Shown: positions 27,751-40,719, counted from the stretch's first letter. The stretch is DNA of 64,000 bases from Platynereis dumerilii (GCA_026936325.1 JAPTHN010000004.1:7504439-7568438); one strand, 5' to 3'. Translations and numbers: made by a program. Notes: generated by a model from the sequence alone, not told the origin.

Positions 27751-28100
27751 GATTTAGCACCCCATTATTTACAAAAATACTCAGCAGTACTTACAAGACA
27801 AGTATAATGTGAATAAAAACGATATAAAAAAATGCATGATAGTCATTTAATACGCCTCCTGTATACATAATCTTGTATACATAATATGCTAAGTTTGGCT
27901 CCTTATTTAGGCAGAAAAGGTTCTTGATGCAATAAAAAGGATCAAATTACTTAAAAGCAAATGCAAAAGTGAAGTACGTTATGCTAATGATCAGGTATTC
28001 ATAAGCTCTGATGTCATCTGGTATTTAACACGCAATACATCAGGGTGAGTCCCTATTCATAATGGACAATTCTGACATAATCTTCTATTCCCTTTGCTAG

Positions 28101-28312
28101 CCTCTATATATAGCTCAGTCAGTGTAGAGTGCTCTCCTCACAAGCGAGGGATCCGGGTTCAATACCCAGGCTGGCCATCTTGTCATTCCACGACGTTGTC
28201 GTTCGTATCACACGTAAATCTGAGGTGCCATGGGCTCAACTGGAAATAAGTCAATGACTTAGCTTGGCTACCCACGTTAAATAAAAGTACATTTACCTTT
28301 TACCTTTTTACA
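28101..28312 (+). mobile_element. tRNA-derived SINE, family B
   Basis: The head has tagctcagtcagtgtagagtg (A box) and gggttcaatacc (B box) at tRNA spacing. A body and a tail of ttttacc units (28295-28310) follow. The anticodon-loop position reads CTCACAA, valine-like. Confidence 0.8.
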
Positions 28313-29140
28313 GATTTCCATAAAAAATTGTGTTTGTCATTCTAGTGTTGATTTCTTTCAAGCTCTATTTAGTGCATGAAGTAATTATTTCCAGTGTCTG
28401 AGTCCAGCTCTATCTAATTCACCCTGACAAAGCCTGACAAACAATTCAATGACTTATTAAAGTGACCTCTCACTGGGCTCTCAGCGAAAGTCATCTGGCT
28501 TTGCCCTAGCACTAGTGAGCTGCTAACTATTTATTTAGTGAACAGTAAATATAATGCAATTAGTTTATTGTAATAACATGTACTTACCCTTTTCCTTTGT
28601 GTGCTGAAGCAACTTGACAGCCAAAAGGTATCTGCAACAGATGAAAACAAACCATGATTAAACTTTCATTTAATTGGCTGTGATGTACAAATTTCATTGA
28701 AGAGCTGTTTAATTTCTGACAATATCAAATTGAAGTATAGTTTTATTCTTTGAAAAGGGATTTGACTATTTTTTTAATGACTTTTAATTGAATTAGCTTG
28801 CAATACTTTCTTCAAACACAGCCATGATTCTGAAGCATGAAATGTAGTCAGAAGACCTTCGGAAATTACCACTCCCAGAGTGCTGATAAACTTTTAAACA
28901 ATTCTACACTGATGTGGTAATTTTCCTTCAAAGGATGGTAGTTTCCTTACCCAGTTTGTCAAAAAGATTCCCTCCTTTGAAGACCCACTGTGTCCTCTCT
29001 TGTCAAGTACAGCACTTGCTTGTGACCAGGCATTCTATTGATTTAGCAATTTGCTGAAGATATTTTTATTTCCAGAACTCATCTTGCACTTCAACTGTTT
29101 AAACACAACTTCTTATGCAAAAAAGGCTGTAATATGTATA

Positions 29141-29732
29141 GGTTATTCACCATGGAGAGAAAATGTGATTTATCTACCAATCGAGGGCTTCAGCTCAAGG
29201 TGTGATAAACCATGTATATATTTTTCATTATCTGGCATGTTCACGAATTCGTGGAGGTGTAAAAACGAGCATGTACGAATTTGTGGATGTGTAAAAACGA
29301 GCATAAGTGCTTGTGTATATGTAATAACTAACACTTGTGAATGTGCTTTATTTTTCATTCGTGTATCTGCTACCACTAACATTCGTGTAAGTGCTATATC
29401 ATTAGGGTTTAGTGTTAAAATTAGGTTTAGAGTAGGTTTGAGGTAAGTATGTTCGTTATTACACCTATACAAATTCGTGAATGACAATATTTGACACTTA
29501 TACGAATGCCAAATTCGTGTACACGTTAGTTTTTGCAGGTTTACTAATTCGTCCACATGCAAAATATTGAAAAATATATACCTCGTTAAACACATACTCC
29601 CATCTCATTGTGAATAACCTGCTTATACCTTGAGACAAGAACTCAACTAAACATGGGACAATAAAGGATATAGGAATTATCACAACGAAATTCTGGCATG
29701 TGATAGGCTGATAGAGGTGTTTATTGGAATAA
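29141..29732 (+). repeat. Palindrome-ended repeat P, copy 4, interrupted
   Basis: Both halves of the palindrome are present (ggttattcacc at 29141, gtgaataacc near 29611), with the unique flank out to about 29732. A 377-bp insertion separates them. Confidence 0.7.
29210..29586. mobile_element. 377-bp insertion inside repeat P copy 4
   Basis: It interrupts gtgataaa/taaacacat of repeat P, with TAAA on both sides (29206-29209, 29587-29590). The ends are inverted (tatatatttttca and tgaaaaatatata). The inside is built from recurring attcgtg words and includes a degenerate tagggtttagtgttaaaattagg stretch. Confidence 0.6.
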
Positions 29733-31868
29733 AGAATGATATCTGTCATCACATCATTGTTCACCAGACTCAGACCATAATGACCATTTTCCACAATTTT
29801 TGGATAATGGAGAATCAATAAATTTAAAATTAACCATGACCCAGTGACACATTTTAAAAGGGGATTATCTTCATTTCAAAACCCAGATCATCATTTTAGG
29901 CCATTAAAATTAGATTGCTTTAATCCAGCGAATCTGATTAGTTAGGGATTAACTTCATTTCAAAACCCATATTATCAATTTGGCCTGATAAAATTGGATT
30001 TCTTTAATCCAGAATATCTAATTAGTCTGTTGCAATTAGGCAATTAACAGGTTCATGGCTGTGATGAGAATTGTAACAAATATCATTGGTCACATTGTTA
30101 ATTTATTGACACTTGTCTGTATGTATTGAGTGATATGTGCCTTTCTGAAGCTTACACGTATTTGTTTAAACTAGTATCTTAACTGACATTTATTAAACAA
30201 TTATTTTAAGATAAACAATAAAATGCATGTAATTAAAAAGTAATTATTGTACATTTAATCATGTGTATACTTTTGCCTTAATATATAAGTTATAATTGTT
30301 GTTACTTCAATTATTGTGAATCATTAATTTAATCCGCAAAAAATCAAAAAGGTGAACATTTCACTAACATGGGAGTTTCCAGTAAATTTATAACTTTAAT
30401 CTGGCAGACTTGGCTTAGAAGATCGAATACTAAAACTTAACTCAGAAGCCATCAACAGAATCTATTTGTACTATTTTATAGAAATGCCCAGTCAGTGGAA
30501 AAAATCCAGCTCATGCAATCCGCATGCAGTGTAAACATAAACTCCAAAATTTATGGCCATATCCAATAACATATTGCTTCACCTTTTTGCGCAATGTAAA
30601 CATATCATATACCCATCAATTCAAGCCCTGAAAACGAAAACATGCGTTTTGCTCAAAAATGTTTCATAGGCTTTTTGACACACATGTTGTTGTTTGTCTG
30701 TCGTAATATCTCCCATCTCATATGTATATATTAGCAAGCTTTTCATTAAACTTGTGAAATTTGTTAGGCCTGATATTTTTTATAAGTTTAAAAAATGTCA
30801 AGGCAAGCACCGATATTTGTGCCCCACCCTGTGAGACTGTCTGACCAGATTGTATGAACGCTTAACAGAGGTCATCCCAAAGTGGCTAACTCCTACAACT
30901 TATATTCTAGCTTACTGGAAAAATATCACAATATTACTAGTTATACAACAGGTCCATTTTGTGTAATATATTTATTCGTGTTCACGATTTCATGTAAATC
31001 CTTATTTGAACAGAATGTAAAAAATCCAACTGTTCCATATTACTAAAAATAATCCCCACATAAAATATGTGCTAATGAAAGCACCTTATGTAACATTTTC
31101 ATAATAATCCTTATTGAAATTCATAAATATATCCAATTTGTGCTGGCTTGTTATCTTAAAACCAGATTTGCATTTTCGATTTTGGCTTTTTTGGAGTATA
31201 ACACATTTGCCGCGAGTTAGCAGATAATAAATAAATAGACTGTAATACGGAATACAATTCATGTGACAGAAGACCACATCTGAAACAGCTTAAATTAATA
31301 AAATTATATTTGTGTTCTCAATTAGCCATATTTTCCAGAGATTTGTTGAAAGCCTGTAGTGAAATGATCATTATATTACATACTTTATTGCCTTTATTAA
31401 CTATAATACAATTTCATGGCTGCTAAGACATTGGCACCTAATACATATATATAACATTCGAACCAGTATGAATTTGAAAAAGAAAGCTATATCATGAAAT
31501 TCATGAAAACATTGCTTGATCTACAAAAAAATTATTCGACCACTGGGCTGCTGAAAATGATCCAATTTCATGGCAAAGCTTAAATTTCTCTTGTTCATTT
31601 AAATAAACTAATATGGTTTGAAGCTAGGGTAAATTGGAACATCAGTCTCTTAAAAATTACCAGTAAGTTAGAATAAGCAAAGCAGATTTATATCATGACT
31701 TCATTGCAACATAACATTTTGTCAATGTATGCGGTTGGTATCCTAAGTAATAAGTACCATTAAAAAATTAATGTCCTGTCAGAATACCACACATATCAAT
31801 AGTCAATAATAGACCAAATTTTCTGTAACTCATTATAGCAAGTGAATATTTTTCAAAAGCTTCCCTAA

Positions 31869-32261
31869 GGGACCGTTCAGAATTTATGACTGGGGGGTGG
31901 GTGGGAGTTTTGCCCGAGGGGGTACTAACTTTTCACACGTGTTTCAAGGGGGGGGTTTTATTTTTTGACAACACTTCCAAGGGGGGGGTAATAAATTTTA
32001 ACAAAGAAAATTTTTTATAAATCCCGCATAAACTAACACTTTTTTACGTGCAAAAGTCCGCGAATCTGTACGCATGACCATGTGTAACACTAAATATGTG
32101 TGTATTCGTTTATGTGTCGAGGGGGGGGGTACTAAAAATATGCATGAAACCTAGGGGTGGGGTACTAAAAATCCGCATGAATCTCAAGGGGGGTATCAAT
32201 TTTTGACGGGATGTTCTGGCAAAACTCCCACCCCCCCCAGTCATAAATTCTGAACGGTCCC
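31869..32261. mobile_element. Harbinger-type MITE, copy 1
   Basis: The ends are perfect inverted repeats GGGACCGTTCAGAATTTA followed by TGACTGGGGGG. The 3-bp flanks TAA lie at 31866-31868 and 32262-32264. The tandem sister unit has the uninterrupted site cttccctaagctc at 32914-32925, so ends and duplication are proven inside this window. A TAA/TTA target points to the PIF/Harbinger superfamily. There is no transposase; the interior is rich in G-runs and ggtacta words. Confidence 0.9.
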
Positions 32262-32544
32262 TAAGCTCTACCCACAAGATCTCTTTACACTTTTAAAGAC
32301 CGCTTTAGATTAGGCAATAATGCAATTTCATCTTTGAGCCCAAATTTTCCTTTTATTGGCTTAAATCACATTTATTGGCTTCATGCAAGAGCAAATTGGA
32401 CAATCAATCTCTTGAACATTCCCCTTGGGTGATGTTAATTCTCCGCTTTCTCATTTTAAGCGGCTCGTCTGTTTGAATAATTCCTCAAATGCGTTTTTTC
32501 GTACAAAAGCTGGGTGAAAAATTCAGGATGTGCAATTGTGAAAT

Positions 32545-32864
32545 TGGCTGTTCTCATGACAAGAGATAAATTTATTTAGCTTCCTTTTCAAGAATGATGA
32601 AATTAGTTTTTGAATGTATCATTAAATTATAGTTCATACAGATATCTTCCTGAAAGTCTTTCAGAGATGAAAATGTGCAAGTCTATACTCAATTTTTCAA
32701 TAAATGAATTCTAAACCATGCTTAATGAAAGAACTAGCTCATTTCAAATTTCTCAGAAATTATTGGAAAGAAAGTGATGAGATCATTTTTAGGTAATTAC
32801 CCTTATACAATTGTCCTACTTGAATTCCAAGCAATGCTTCTGGAGAGGGCTTGTAACGCAAATT
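32545..32864 (+). other. Tract of copy C nearly identical to copy B (likely gene conversion)
   Basis: I count about three differences over some 315 bp against 24740-25050, while copy A differs at about fifteen positions in the same stretch. The rest of copy C is only about 75-88% similar to either. The tract ends abruptly where the tandem sister unit starts. Confidence 0.7.
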
Positions 32865-33719
32865 GACCAGATTTGCGATAACTCAACATAGCAAGTGAAT
32901 ATTTTTCAAAAGCTTCCCTAAGCTCTACCCACAAGATCTCTAGACACTTTTAAAGACCGCTTTAGATTAGGCAATAATGCAATTTCATCTTTGAGCCCAA
33001 ATTTTCCTTTTATTGGCTTAAATCACATTTATTGGCTTCATGCAAGAGCAAATTGGACAATCAATCTCTTGAACATTCCCTAGGGTGCAGTTAATTCTCC
33101 GCTTTCTCAATTTAAGTGGCTCTTCTGTTTGAATAATTCCTCGAATGCGTTTTTTCGTACAAAAGCTTGGTGAAAAATTCAGGATGTGCAATTGTAATTT
33201 GGTCAGCATGATTATGATTGGCTGTTCTGGTGACAGTGGATAGACGCATCGGGCTTCATTTTCAAGAATGATGAAATTAGAGTAAGGAGTATGTCATGGA
33301 ATCATTGCTTAAATGAAAATCTGCCTGACAATGGAGTGTAATATGTACAGGTTTACCTCCCAATTTGTATGCATCGATTCCAAACTACACTTCATTAAAG
33401 TACAAGGGAACAGGTGATTCTAAACTTTTTTTCATTATATCTGTTTCAGCTCTACACAATTAATCAGAACTGGGAATCAAAGTGATATACATTTTCAACG
33501 CTAGAAAAAAAACTGACATGAAGATTAATTTTGCAATACGTGCAATCATAGCCATACCTTTTATGAGAGACTAATTGGGTCACTCTCTTATACATTATTA
33601 ATTGGTTCAGCCACAGTTATTTTAACTAATTGCAACAGCAGCATAACCATTGTTAACCAGTAATCTAAACTCAATAAAAATGCTTATTGAATCAGAAACT
33701 GAACTCCCCCCTCTGTAGG

Positions 33720-34410
33720 TATATTTGAAGTGAATGGCACTAAAAAAAATAGCTGAATAGAAACAGCAACTGACCTTATCGTAAACGGGCTATGTAATAA
33801 GTATCGCTCAAAATGCTTCAGAGTGCAAACTAATACACTAGATACACTCAAATACGACAAAACAGTAAGCCTCCATCAGTTTTGATCACTGAGGTGCTGC
33901 AGAGGCGTAAAACACAAACAAACAAACAAACTTTGATCACTGAACAAAGTTGTGTACACAAAGGAAACTCAATAATCCTGCGGCAGAAAACAAGAGCCTT
34001 ATATAGTTTTACGACGCCTGATTCACAAAACATATCGGCCTTTTGAAGGAAAGTGAAAGGAATAACGTTTTATCAAGTTTTTCCCCTGCATTTGGCGAAT
34101 GCTAAACTGGTTCATTTCAATGTATTTCAATCATCTTTTACAGCGAAACACTTTGTTATAGATACAATGAGGATCAGTTCACTGCGAAAAATGCATTTCT
34201 TGACTAATGATAGCTGATGAAGTGTCATCTTGTATTCAGCAGCATGCCCAATTAGAACTACAAATGGCCTCACTGCTTTTGATGAAGTAGGTGTTACTGT
34301 GACACAGCATAATGTTATCTCACGACCAGTTGCTTGCATGGTCTTGGTGAAAAAGGGCCTAGTTGTTCCACTCCATACGCATGATAGTCATTAAATGTGC
34401 CTCATAATTT
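33720..34410 (+). repeat. Low-copy repeat family D, copy 2
   Basis: It carries the gtaggtgttactgtgacacagc block at 34280-34330 and the upstream aatacactag/aaacagcaact context. A separate inverted relative of 34150-34230 lies at 54295-54365. Confidence 0.6.
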
Positions 34411-34839
34411 TTCATCACGTATATGGCAAATTTGGCTTTTTACTTGGGCTGAAAGGATTCTTGGAGCATTAAAATGGAATTACATATAAGGTCATATTAA
34501 GGAACTGCCAGAGTGCATTTCAATATGCAAATGGACTAGAATTAATCAGCAATTTTCAGTTTAAAATGGTAGTAAAAAAGACACAGTAGAAAAATGAAAA
34601 AATTACAGACTATGCCGCCTATTCATATACATATTTTTGAAAAGTAACTAATACGAAAAAGAAAAGCTGAGTAACTTCAAACCGAGTTTGACAGTTCATG
34701 TAAGTATTAAATATGTAATCCAATTACATAATCTGATTACATTGTAATTCAGTTACTGACAACACTGATTTCATCCAAAATCATTAATAAACATAGTACA
34801 ATGCCATACATGTATCCCATAAATGACATGCATGTATCA

Positions 34840-34995
34840 AAGGTCACAACCATCAGGGCTCCTGGTATATTCCTAATCAGGCATGGGACGGGTTCTTCCT
34901 GGTCTGTTAGTCAGCACATGTCCCATAAGTGATTGATGTACATTGAGCAGACATAAACATCATGACAGGAATATTCCTAATGTACATCATAGCCT
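34840..34995 (-). repeat. Dispersed repeat R, copy 2 (inverted)
   Basis: The reverse complement matches 11420-11600, with the same conserved words in the same order. Confidence 0.55.
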
Positions 34996-35029
34996 TAAAA
35001 TTCTAATGCTGCTCCTTTTGCTATAGCTA

Positions 35030-35511
35030 CAGTGCCGCCTGTAAGTAAGTGAAACGCATGACATTGTGCCATTGCATCAATGCTAAACATCCTCAGCCAA
35101 ACTGCTTGTGGAGGCATGAATTCTCATCGGATGAAAAAGGAAACAAAGTGGGTCATAAAGGCCGATGTGTGAGGCAAGTGGGATAAAAATAACAGCCCAT
35201 TTTCTTCGCTGTAGTCGGAGTTAGGTATGGGTCAAAGTCTTTGATAAGTAAGTGAACCACCCTTCCCTATGTTTTAACATTGGGCCTGTGTTTCACTTAC
35301 TTATAAAAGACCCATACCTAACTCTAACTACAGCATAGAAAATTGGCTGCTATTTTAATCCCACATGCCTCACACATCGGCCTCTATGACCCAAAATGTT
35401 TTCTTCTCATCGGATGAGAATTTGTCCTTCCAGAAGCATTTTGGTTAAGGATGTTTAACATTGATGCAATGGCACAATATCATGCATTTCACTTACTTAC
35501 AGGCGGCACTG
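35030..35511. mobile_element. 482-bp foldback MITE with TA target
   Basis: Arms of more than 200 bp run inward from CAGTGCCGCCTGTAAGTAAG and its complement, flanked by TA (35028-35029 and 35512-35513). The arms are about 85% similar. A second gtaagtgaa/ttcacttac pair lies near the centre. TA target and size suit a Tc1/mariner-mobilised MITE. No coding. Confidence 0.88.
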
Positions 35512-36124
35512 TATTACTATGATTCTGCAGTAATGGAGAATTGTCTTGTTCTTTTACAATATTATTAATATTTACCCTTTTCCTGAACATAGAGCATGGA
35601 AATTGAGTTAAAACACTTAAAATAGAATTCCATACCCTTGATTTTCCATGTCATATCATTGACCTAGACCGTAAATGAAATAAGCCAAAAAGTTTTCATG
35701 AACCATACAAAACAACAAATTATTTAGATAATATCCTGGGGATGTGGGCCATTTTTGTCATTTCTGTTTTTTAGTGGGAAATTGACCTTTGCTAAATGGC
35801 ATATACATAACAAGAGCATGCCATAAGAAAATCTGTAATAGTTTAATATTTTAAACTCAATATTTTGATGTTTTAGGATTGTCACTTGTTTGAGCATTAT
35901 TGTACAATTTAATATGCATACTATTCCATTAATAAAAAATTTATTTTGAAATTAAAGAGTTGACCTTAAATATCAATTTCAGTCAGCCTTTTACACCATA
36001 ACACACATTTTTCTTTATCCCATGATATATTCAAGCACCAATTTCCAGTTGAAAAGCTTATAGTGACAGTAATTATAGAGGTGTTGAAAAATATGTAAGT
36101 TGTAACTAAATTTATAAACATTTT

Positions 36125-36405
36125 CTGATTTCACAACGAGGTTTGTATTTTTTTTTTTTTTTTTTTTTTTGGCAGTAATGACAATCTCTGGTTTGATGTG
36201 TGGAAAGCTGGAGTGGTCTGTATTTACATGGCGGTTCAACTATTGTTGACTTGCAGTAAAGGAATGGTGTGGTTGGTTCGCTTTGAATGACAATGAGGCT
36301 CACCAAATGATGCGTGTAATGGCTCAGGCTGAACAATGGAAATTTCAATGCACTTTTATGGCAAGAAGATTAAGTTCTAACTGATTGATTACATCATTTA
36401 GGTGA
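36125..36405 (+). repeat. Paralogous block E, copy 1
   Basis: About 80% identical to 43075-43325 (gagtggtctgtatttacatgg, gctttgaatgacaatgaggc, gattgattacatcattta). A run of 23 T at 36149-36171 is not in the other copy. Confidence 0.8.
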
Positions 36406-36409
36406 AGCA

Positions 36410-36638
36410 CATAGGCGTATTGGAGGGGGGCAGGGGGAAGATCGCCCCACAAAAGTTTGGAAAACAGTAAGATTCGGACAAAAAGACTAAAAAATTTGGG
36501 CAGACCATTAAATAAATAATACTGAAAATTAGTGATTTCCAGGCAATTTTATTGGAAATGGTATTAAATCTAGATCTTGAAATTCGGGCAAATGTCGCTC
36601 ACCCCCCCCCCAAAAATCGCGTGCGCCTTACGCCTATG
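36410..36638. mobile_element. Second MITE family, CATAGGCGTA ends
   Basis: Inverted ends CATAGGCGTA and TACGCCTATG are flanked by 8-bp gtgaagca and gtgaagtg (six of eight). The paralogous block at 43315-43335 reads through without it (catttaggaaaggagaaaactgc), giving an empty site. The duplication length suggests a hAT relative. Confidence 0.75.
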
Positions 36639-37589
36639 GTGAAGTGAAAACTGCTATAGGGATTTTGTTGAGTGTCTTCCTGTTTTCATGGCGTATTTAA
36701 AGATCAGTGCACATTTTGCCACGTGTGTACAGCGGGGAAATCATTTGGCATACTTAAGTGCCAGCAATCAGACAGAGAGTAGCTTAATAAAGAAACAATT
36801 AGTAGCATCAGTGATTATGAAAAAAAAATTCTTTACAAACAAATGTTTAGATAGTTTGGGAGTAGCCCTGCTTGGGTGAAAAGGCCAAAAAGCCGAAGTT
36901 AGATAATGGATTACTTGGATTACAAAAAATGCTTCTGGAAAAGTTTTAACCCTTTCTCAAGCCTCAAACTTTCATAATACAATGGTCACTCCAATATAAT
37001 GCCCCTTCCGTGGTCATGATGCAGTCTCTGATGTGGTAGTGGTCTCACGTCAGGGTGCAAACTGCACTAAAATCAGGATAGCAATTAATAAATGCTCATT
37101 ACGATGCATCGAATACAAACAGGCATTGAGAAAGCCTCATTGTTCACAGTTTGTCCTCAGAATGGTTTGAATTGAACCCCTCTGAATTTACTTAAGTAGT
37201 AGGAATAAAACTTTTCCTAGCCATACTTCTGCAGGTGGCTGTAATTGTCCCATAGTGCCCGACGTCCCAATGTGCCCCAGTCCCCCTACCATTCTCTGAG
37301 AATAACAAATATTTGCGAAATATCTATAACTCGTAATAACAGTGATAGCTCTGTTTATATGTTGAGTAAATCAGATGTATCATTAATACTACATTCAAGA
37401 TATATTCTTATTACTTCTGAGTCGCTCAAATTTCTTCTTATCACACATGGTACCCTGTTAATCACATTTCACAGGCATGATAAAATGATTAATCAACACT
37501 GATCCTTTGACAGAGCTCTAGGTTAATAGAATTAGGAATATAAGAATACATTTTGCAATTGAAGCACGATAAGTAAGCCATGTTATGCC

Positions 37590-39130
37590 CATAGGTCAGC
37601 ATACTGTTTCAGATTGTCTGCTATGGTGGCAGACATGCTCATACAAGAAAAAACAAGTTCAGGAAATCCAACAGTCCTTAAGCAGAGCTAGCACTGCTCA
37701 GTAAAGGGACAACAGGTAGCAGTCTGCAGCTGACTCGGGGGTCCGAGCCACCTGCTATTTCTCTTGCTCACCGAAATAGGCTCCTGATAGATCAGCAGCA
37801 GTCAGGCAGATCTGCAGTAGTTAGGGAGATGGGATCACGGTGCAGGATCACGCGTAATAGGGCCAGAGTCATATACAAGTCACAGTAATAGTCTGGCCCA
37901 AAATAACACGACCACTAACAGCAAGGTAATTCAGGCAGATATCGAGAGTAAAACCCTGCAGAAAATTTGCTAGAGTTGTATCTGCAGCAGGCATTATTTT
38001 TCGATCTGCGTAGTACTTAAATTTGGACAGCACTTGACAGACCTGCATGTGTGTATCAGAAATAAGAATCGATGATGTAAAATATCATTTTCATCCAACA
38101 GCTATGTTAATCTTGGATGTACTTGAATTCTCTCCTTCTCTAGAAGATGTAAGCCTAATTTTTTTTCCATATAATTATTTCATTTAGTATTTCATTTGGA
38201 ATGAAAAATCAATGACGGCAATTTGCTTGAATGTGTCATAGAATTTCTTGAAATGTTAATAAAAATCAATGTGATTCAGCTTCATTCAATAGACAAAGTT
38301 TAAAGAGGTGACCAACAACAGCTCAGTTTGAAGTGCTGTGATAACCAATAGCTATTTCTCCTGGATTTCGAATCCAGCGCAGTGTGTACAATGTACATGT
38401 ATCACCTTTTAAAACCGATTCATAATATTAAGTTCTTTATCACTTCACCTGAAACGTTAATCTTCTTTGATGTTGAAAAGATGCAAACGCAGTATTTTTG
38501 CAGATTACATCTTGCCTTACAAAGATGTGACCATGGCACATGATTATTGTCTTGATCTTAAGAAATAACCTCGCTTCCGAGGCAATTGACATTCATAACT
38601 CGGAGAGTTATGATCTTTTTAAAAACTTGGAATTTCTCCAACAAAAAGCAGCTGAATGAGAAATTCAATATTTTCTCAGATTCAACTTAATCTCATCCGA
38701 AAAAGACATTGATGAGCATATTTTCTTTTGGGTGATAGTGAAGTTATTCCCCGCTAATTACTTAGAAATACATTTTGGCTATCTAATCGAATATCTAACT
38801 TTAAATTCAATGTCATAAAATATTGAAATATTCACTAAAATGACCATGCATAGTCAAAATAAGGATACTATTCACCATCATGCCTCATTAGAGATCACAA
38901 ACAGCTCACTGCTTTTGATGAAATGGGTGTTACGGTGACACTGCACAATGTTATCTCATGACTAAATGCTTGAATAGTCTTGATGGAAAAGAAAACCAAG
39001 TTGCTGCACTCTATATGCATGATAGCTGTATAGTAGATTCATGTATGCATAATTATGTGTCATTTATATGCTCACTTTGGCTCCTTGCTGGTCTCAAAAA
39101 GGTTCTCGATGTGATAAAGTGGAATCATTT
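37590..39130 (+). repeat. Low-copy repeat family D, copy 3
   Basis: It matches copy 1 in both the cagtaaaggga/ctgatagatcagcag block and the gggtgttacggtgacac block, in the same order. No gene is seen in 37000-39500. Confidence 0.7.
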
Positions 39131-39910
39131 TTCGACACTTGCATGAGTGTATTACATTATGTAAATTATCAAGGATTCTTTACCCTCAGTGTGATATGGG
39201 AAATACTAAGGAATCATCATCATTATATCGAAATATTTCATATCGAAATATTTCAAGTCTCATCCAAAGATCTACATTCTACATAAACTTGTAATTTTCT
39301 ATGGTGATTCAGCATTTATTTATAAATTATTCTAAATTGATTGCCAGTTCTTATTGTTACTCACACATCAGTGTGTCCAGTCTGATTCAACATTGTATTG
39401 TCGGATTCCCAGCAACTGAAGAGGTGGGTACCTGCAAAAATTGTTATGTCCCACATTTGATTCCAGGTCGGACTAAGTCACCTGGACCTATGTTTTTATT
39501 TTTCACGTTGCTCTGTCACTGTGCACTAACGAGAGGGGTACCCTCGCCATCAGAGCAGCCATTAAAACTGTCGATTCAAAGTGATTTTCTGTCATCCTGA
39601 GCTTATTTCATCAAATCCAAAGCTCATATTTGTCAAGCATGTAGTTCAGATGTTAAACTAAACCCAGGACTCACCTTCCATGTGCGATTAGTGACATAAT
39701 TATCAGATTTTGCAGTTGAAATATATCGTAATGGCGAGGGTAACAAAAAAAGCCTCTCGAGGGTAACACCATTTTCAAATATTGTCATGGTGAGGGTACC
39801 ACCCAAAATGACTGTTAAGGAATTGTGTCTTTTTCCTGTTTTTCAACGATTGCTATAGTGTGATACAAACAGCAATGGTGATGTGATGAGATTTAATAGT
39901 TAGAACAATT

Positions 39911-39955
39911 AGATAAGATTAGATAGATAGATAGATAGATAGGTAGATAGATAGA
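39911..39955. repeat. GATA microsatellite
   Basis: About ten imperfect gata units inside the Transib-like element. Confidence 0.85.
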
Positions 39956-40719
39956 ATGGTGAGTAACATTTAGAAAAGTTCAAAATGACCAGTGCATGCA
40001 TTACATGCTATTCTTACTTGTTGAATATTTATTCATTTTTTAATCAACAAATGAAATAAGTGTCTACGAGTTTGTAAGCAGCAAAAATACTGTGTCTAAA
40101 ACTTGGTAATATTATACCGACCAAAATGTCTGTGTCAATGACTTGGCCATCCCAGTAAATTTGTTGTCTGTCAGTTGGTAGTCCCTGGTGTCTACCAGTT
40201 GGTTGTCTATTAGTTGGTGGTCTACCAGTGTACAACTTGACTTGATACCTTCCTGAGTCTATAGATCCATGTAACCAGTTTGTGCTTCTTCCACGTTTTC
40301 GGATAATGTGTTCAAACACAGTCCTTGCATTCGGTGGGAAAGGGATTGTATAGCTTGTAATAAGTAAGAATGTCCCACAAATTGCTTTCTGCCAAAACAA
40401 TACCATCCACAGTGAAACTTTCTTAAAATAATTATTATACCTTTTATTAAGCTTTTAATCTGAGATTCACCATTACATGTTTTGATGCTATGATGCTTTA
40501 CGGAGCTGACTAGTACTACTCTCAAGAAGCCATGTCATCGTCATAATGATAATTACAAGTTATAATGACATACTCATTCAGACTAAGTGTCTGAGCATGG
40601 GTATTTGAGCCACTTAACATATCATGCATCGTCTGTATCAAACTGTATAACGTGATGACATACTTTTGAATAATTATATGTCCTTTTGACTTATTAAGCT
40701 ACATAATGGTTATGTAATG

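Larger units (their letters stand above)
31813..33250 (+). repeat. Partial tandem duplication inside copy C
   Basis: Unit 1 is 31813-32864 and unit 2 starts about 32865. Both begin with the caagtgaatatttttcaaaa context and run through the strongly conserved cttttattggcttaaatcac block. Unit 1 carries a 393-bp MITE that unit 2 lacks. After 32545 unit 1 follows copy B, while unit 2 keeps a more diverged sequence. Confidence 0.8.
28700..33300 (+). repeat. Older diverged relative of the duplication (copy C)
   Basis: Ordered blocks match copy A at roughly 75-88%. 30200-30390 matches 3090-3240, 30500-30680 matches 3400-3750, 30960-31270 matches 4490-4810, 31480-31680 matches 5530-5720, and 32290-32865 matches 7230-7830. 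The first block (28720-28990) matches 8410-8680, just beyond the end of copy A. No coding gene is recognised. Confidence 0.8.

Noticed and set aside
28101-28175. Possible tRNA gene
   Set aside because: A and B boxes are present, but the acceptor stem does not close and a SINE body with a repeated tail follows.
29395-29450. Interstitial telomere repeat
   Set aside because: Only a few degenerate tagggttt-like words, not a TTAGGG array.
39517-39523. True recombination signal sequence for a RAG recombinase
   Set aside because: The heptamer matches six of seven bases of CACAGTG, but no A-rich nonamer lies at 12 or 23 bp, so I keep only the transposon-end interpretation.
40044-40525. Possible RAG- or transposase-like protein inside the CAC-ended element
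   Set aside because: The 120- and 88-codon minus-strand frames show no catalytic or zinc-binding pattern I recognise.
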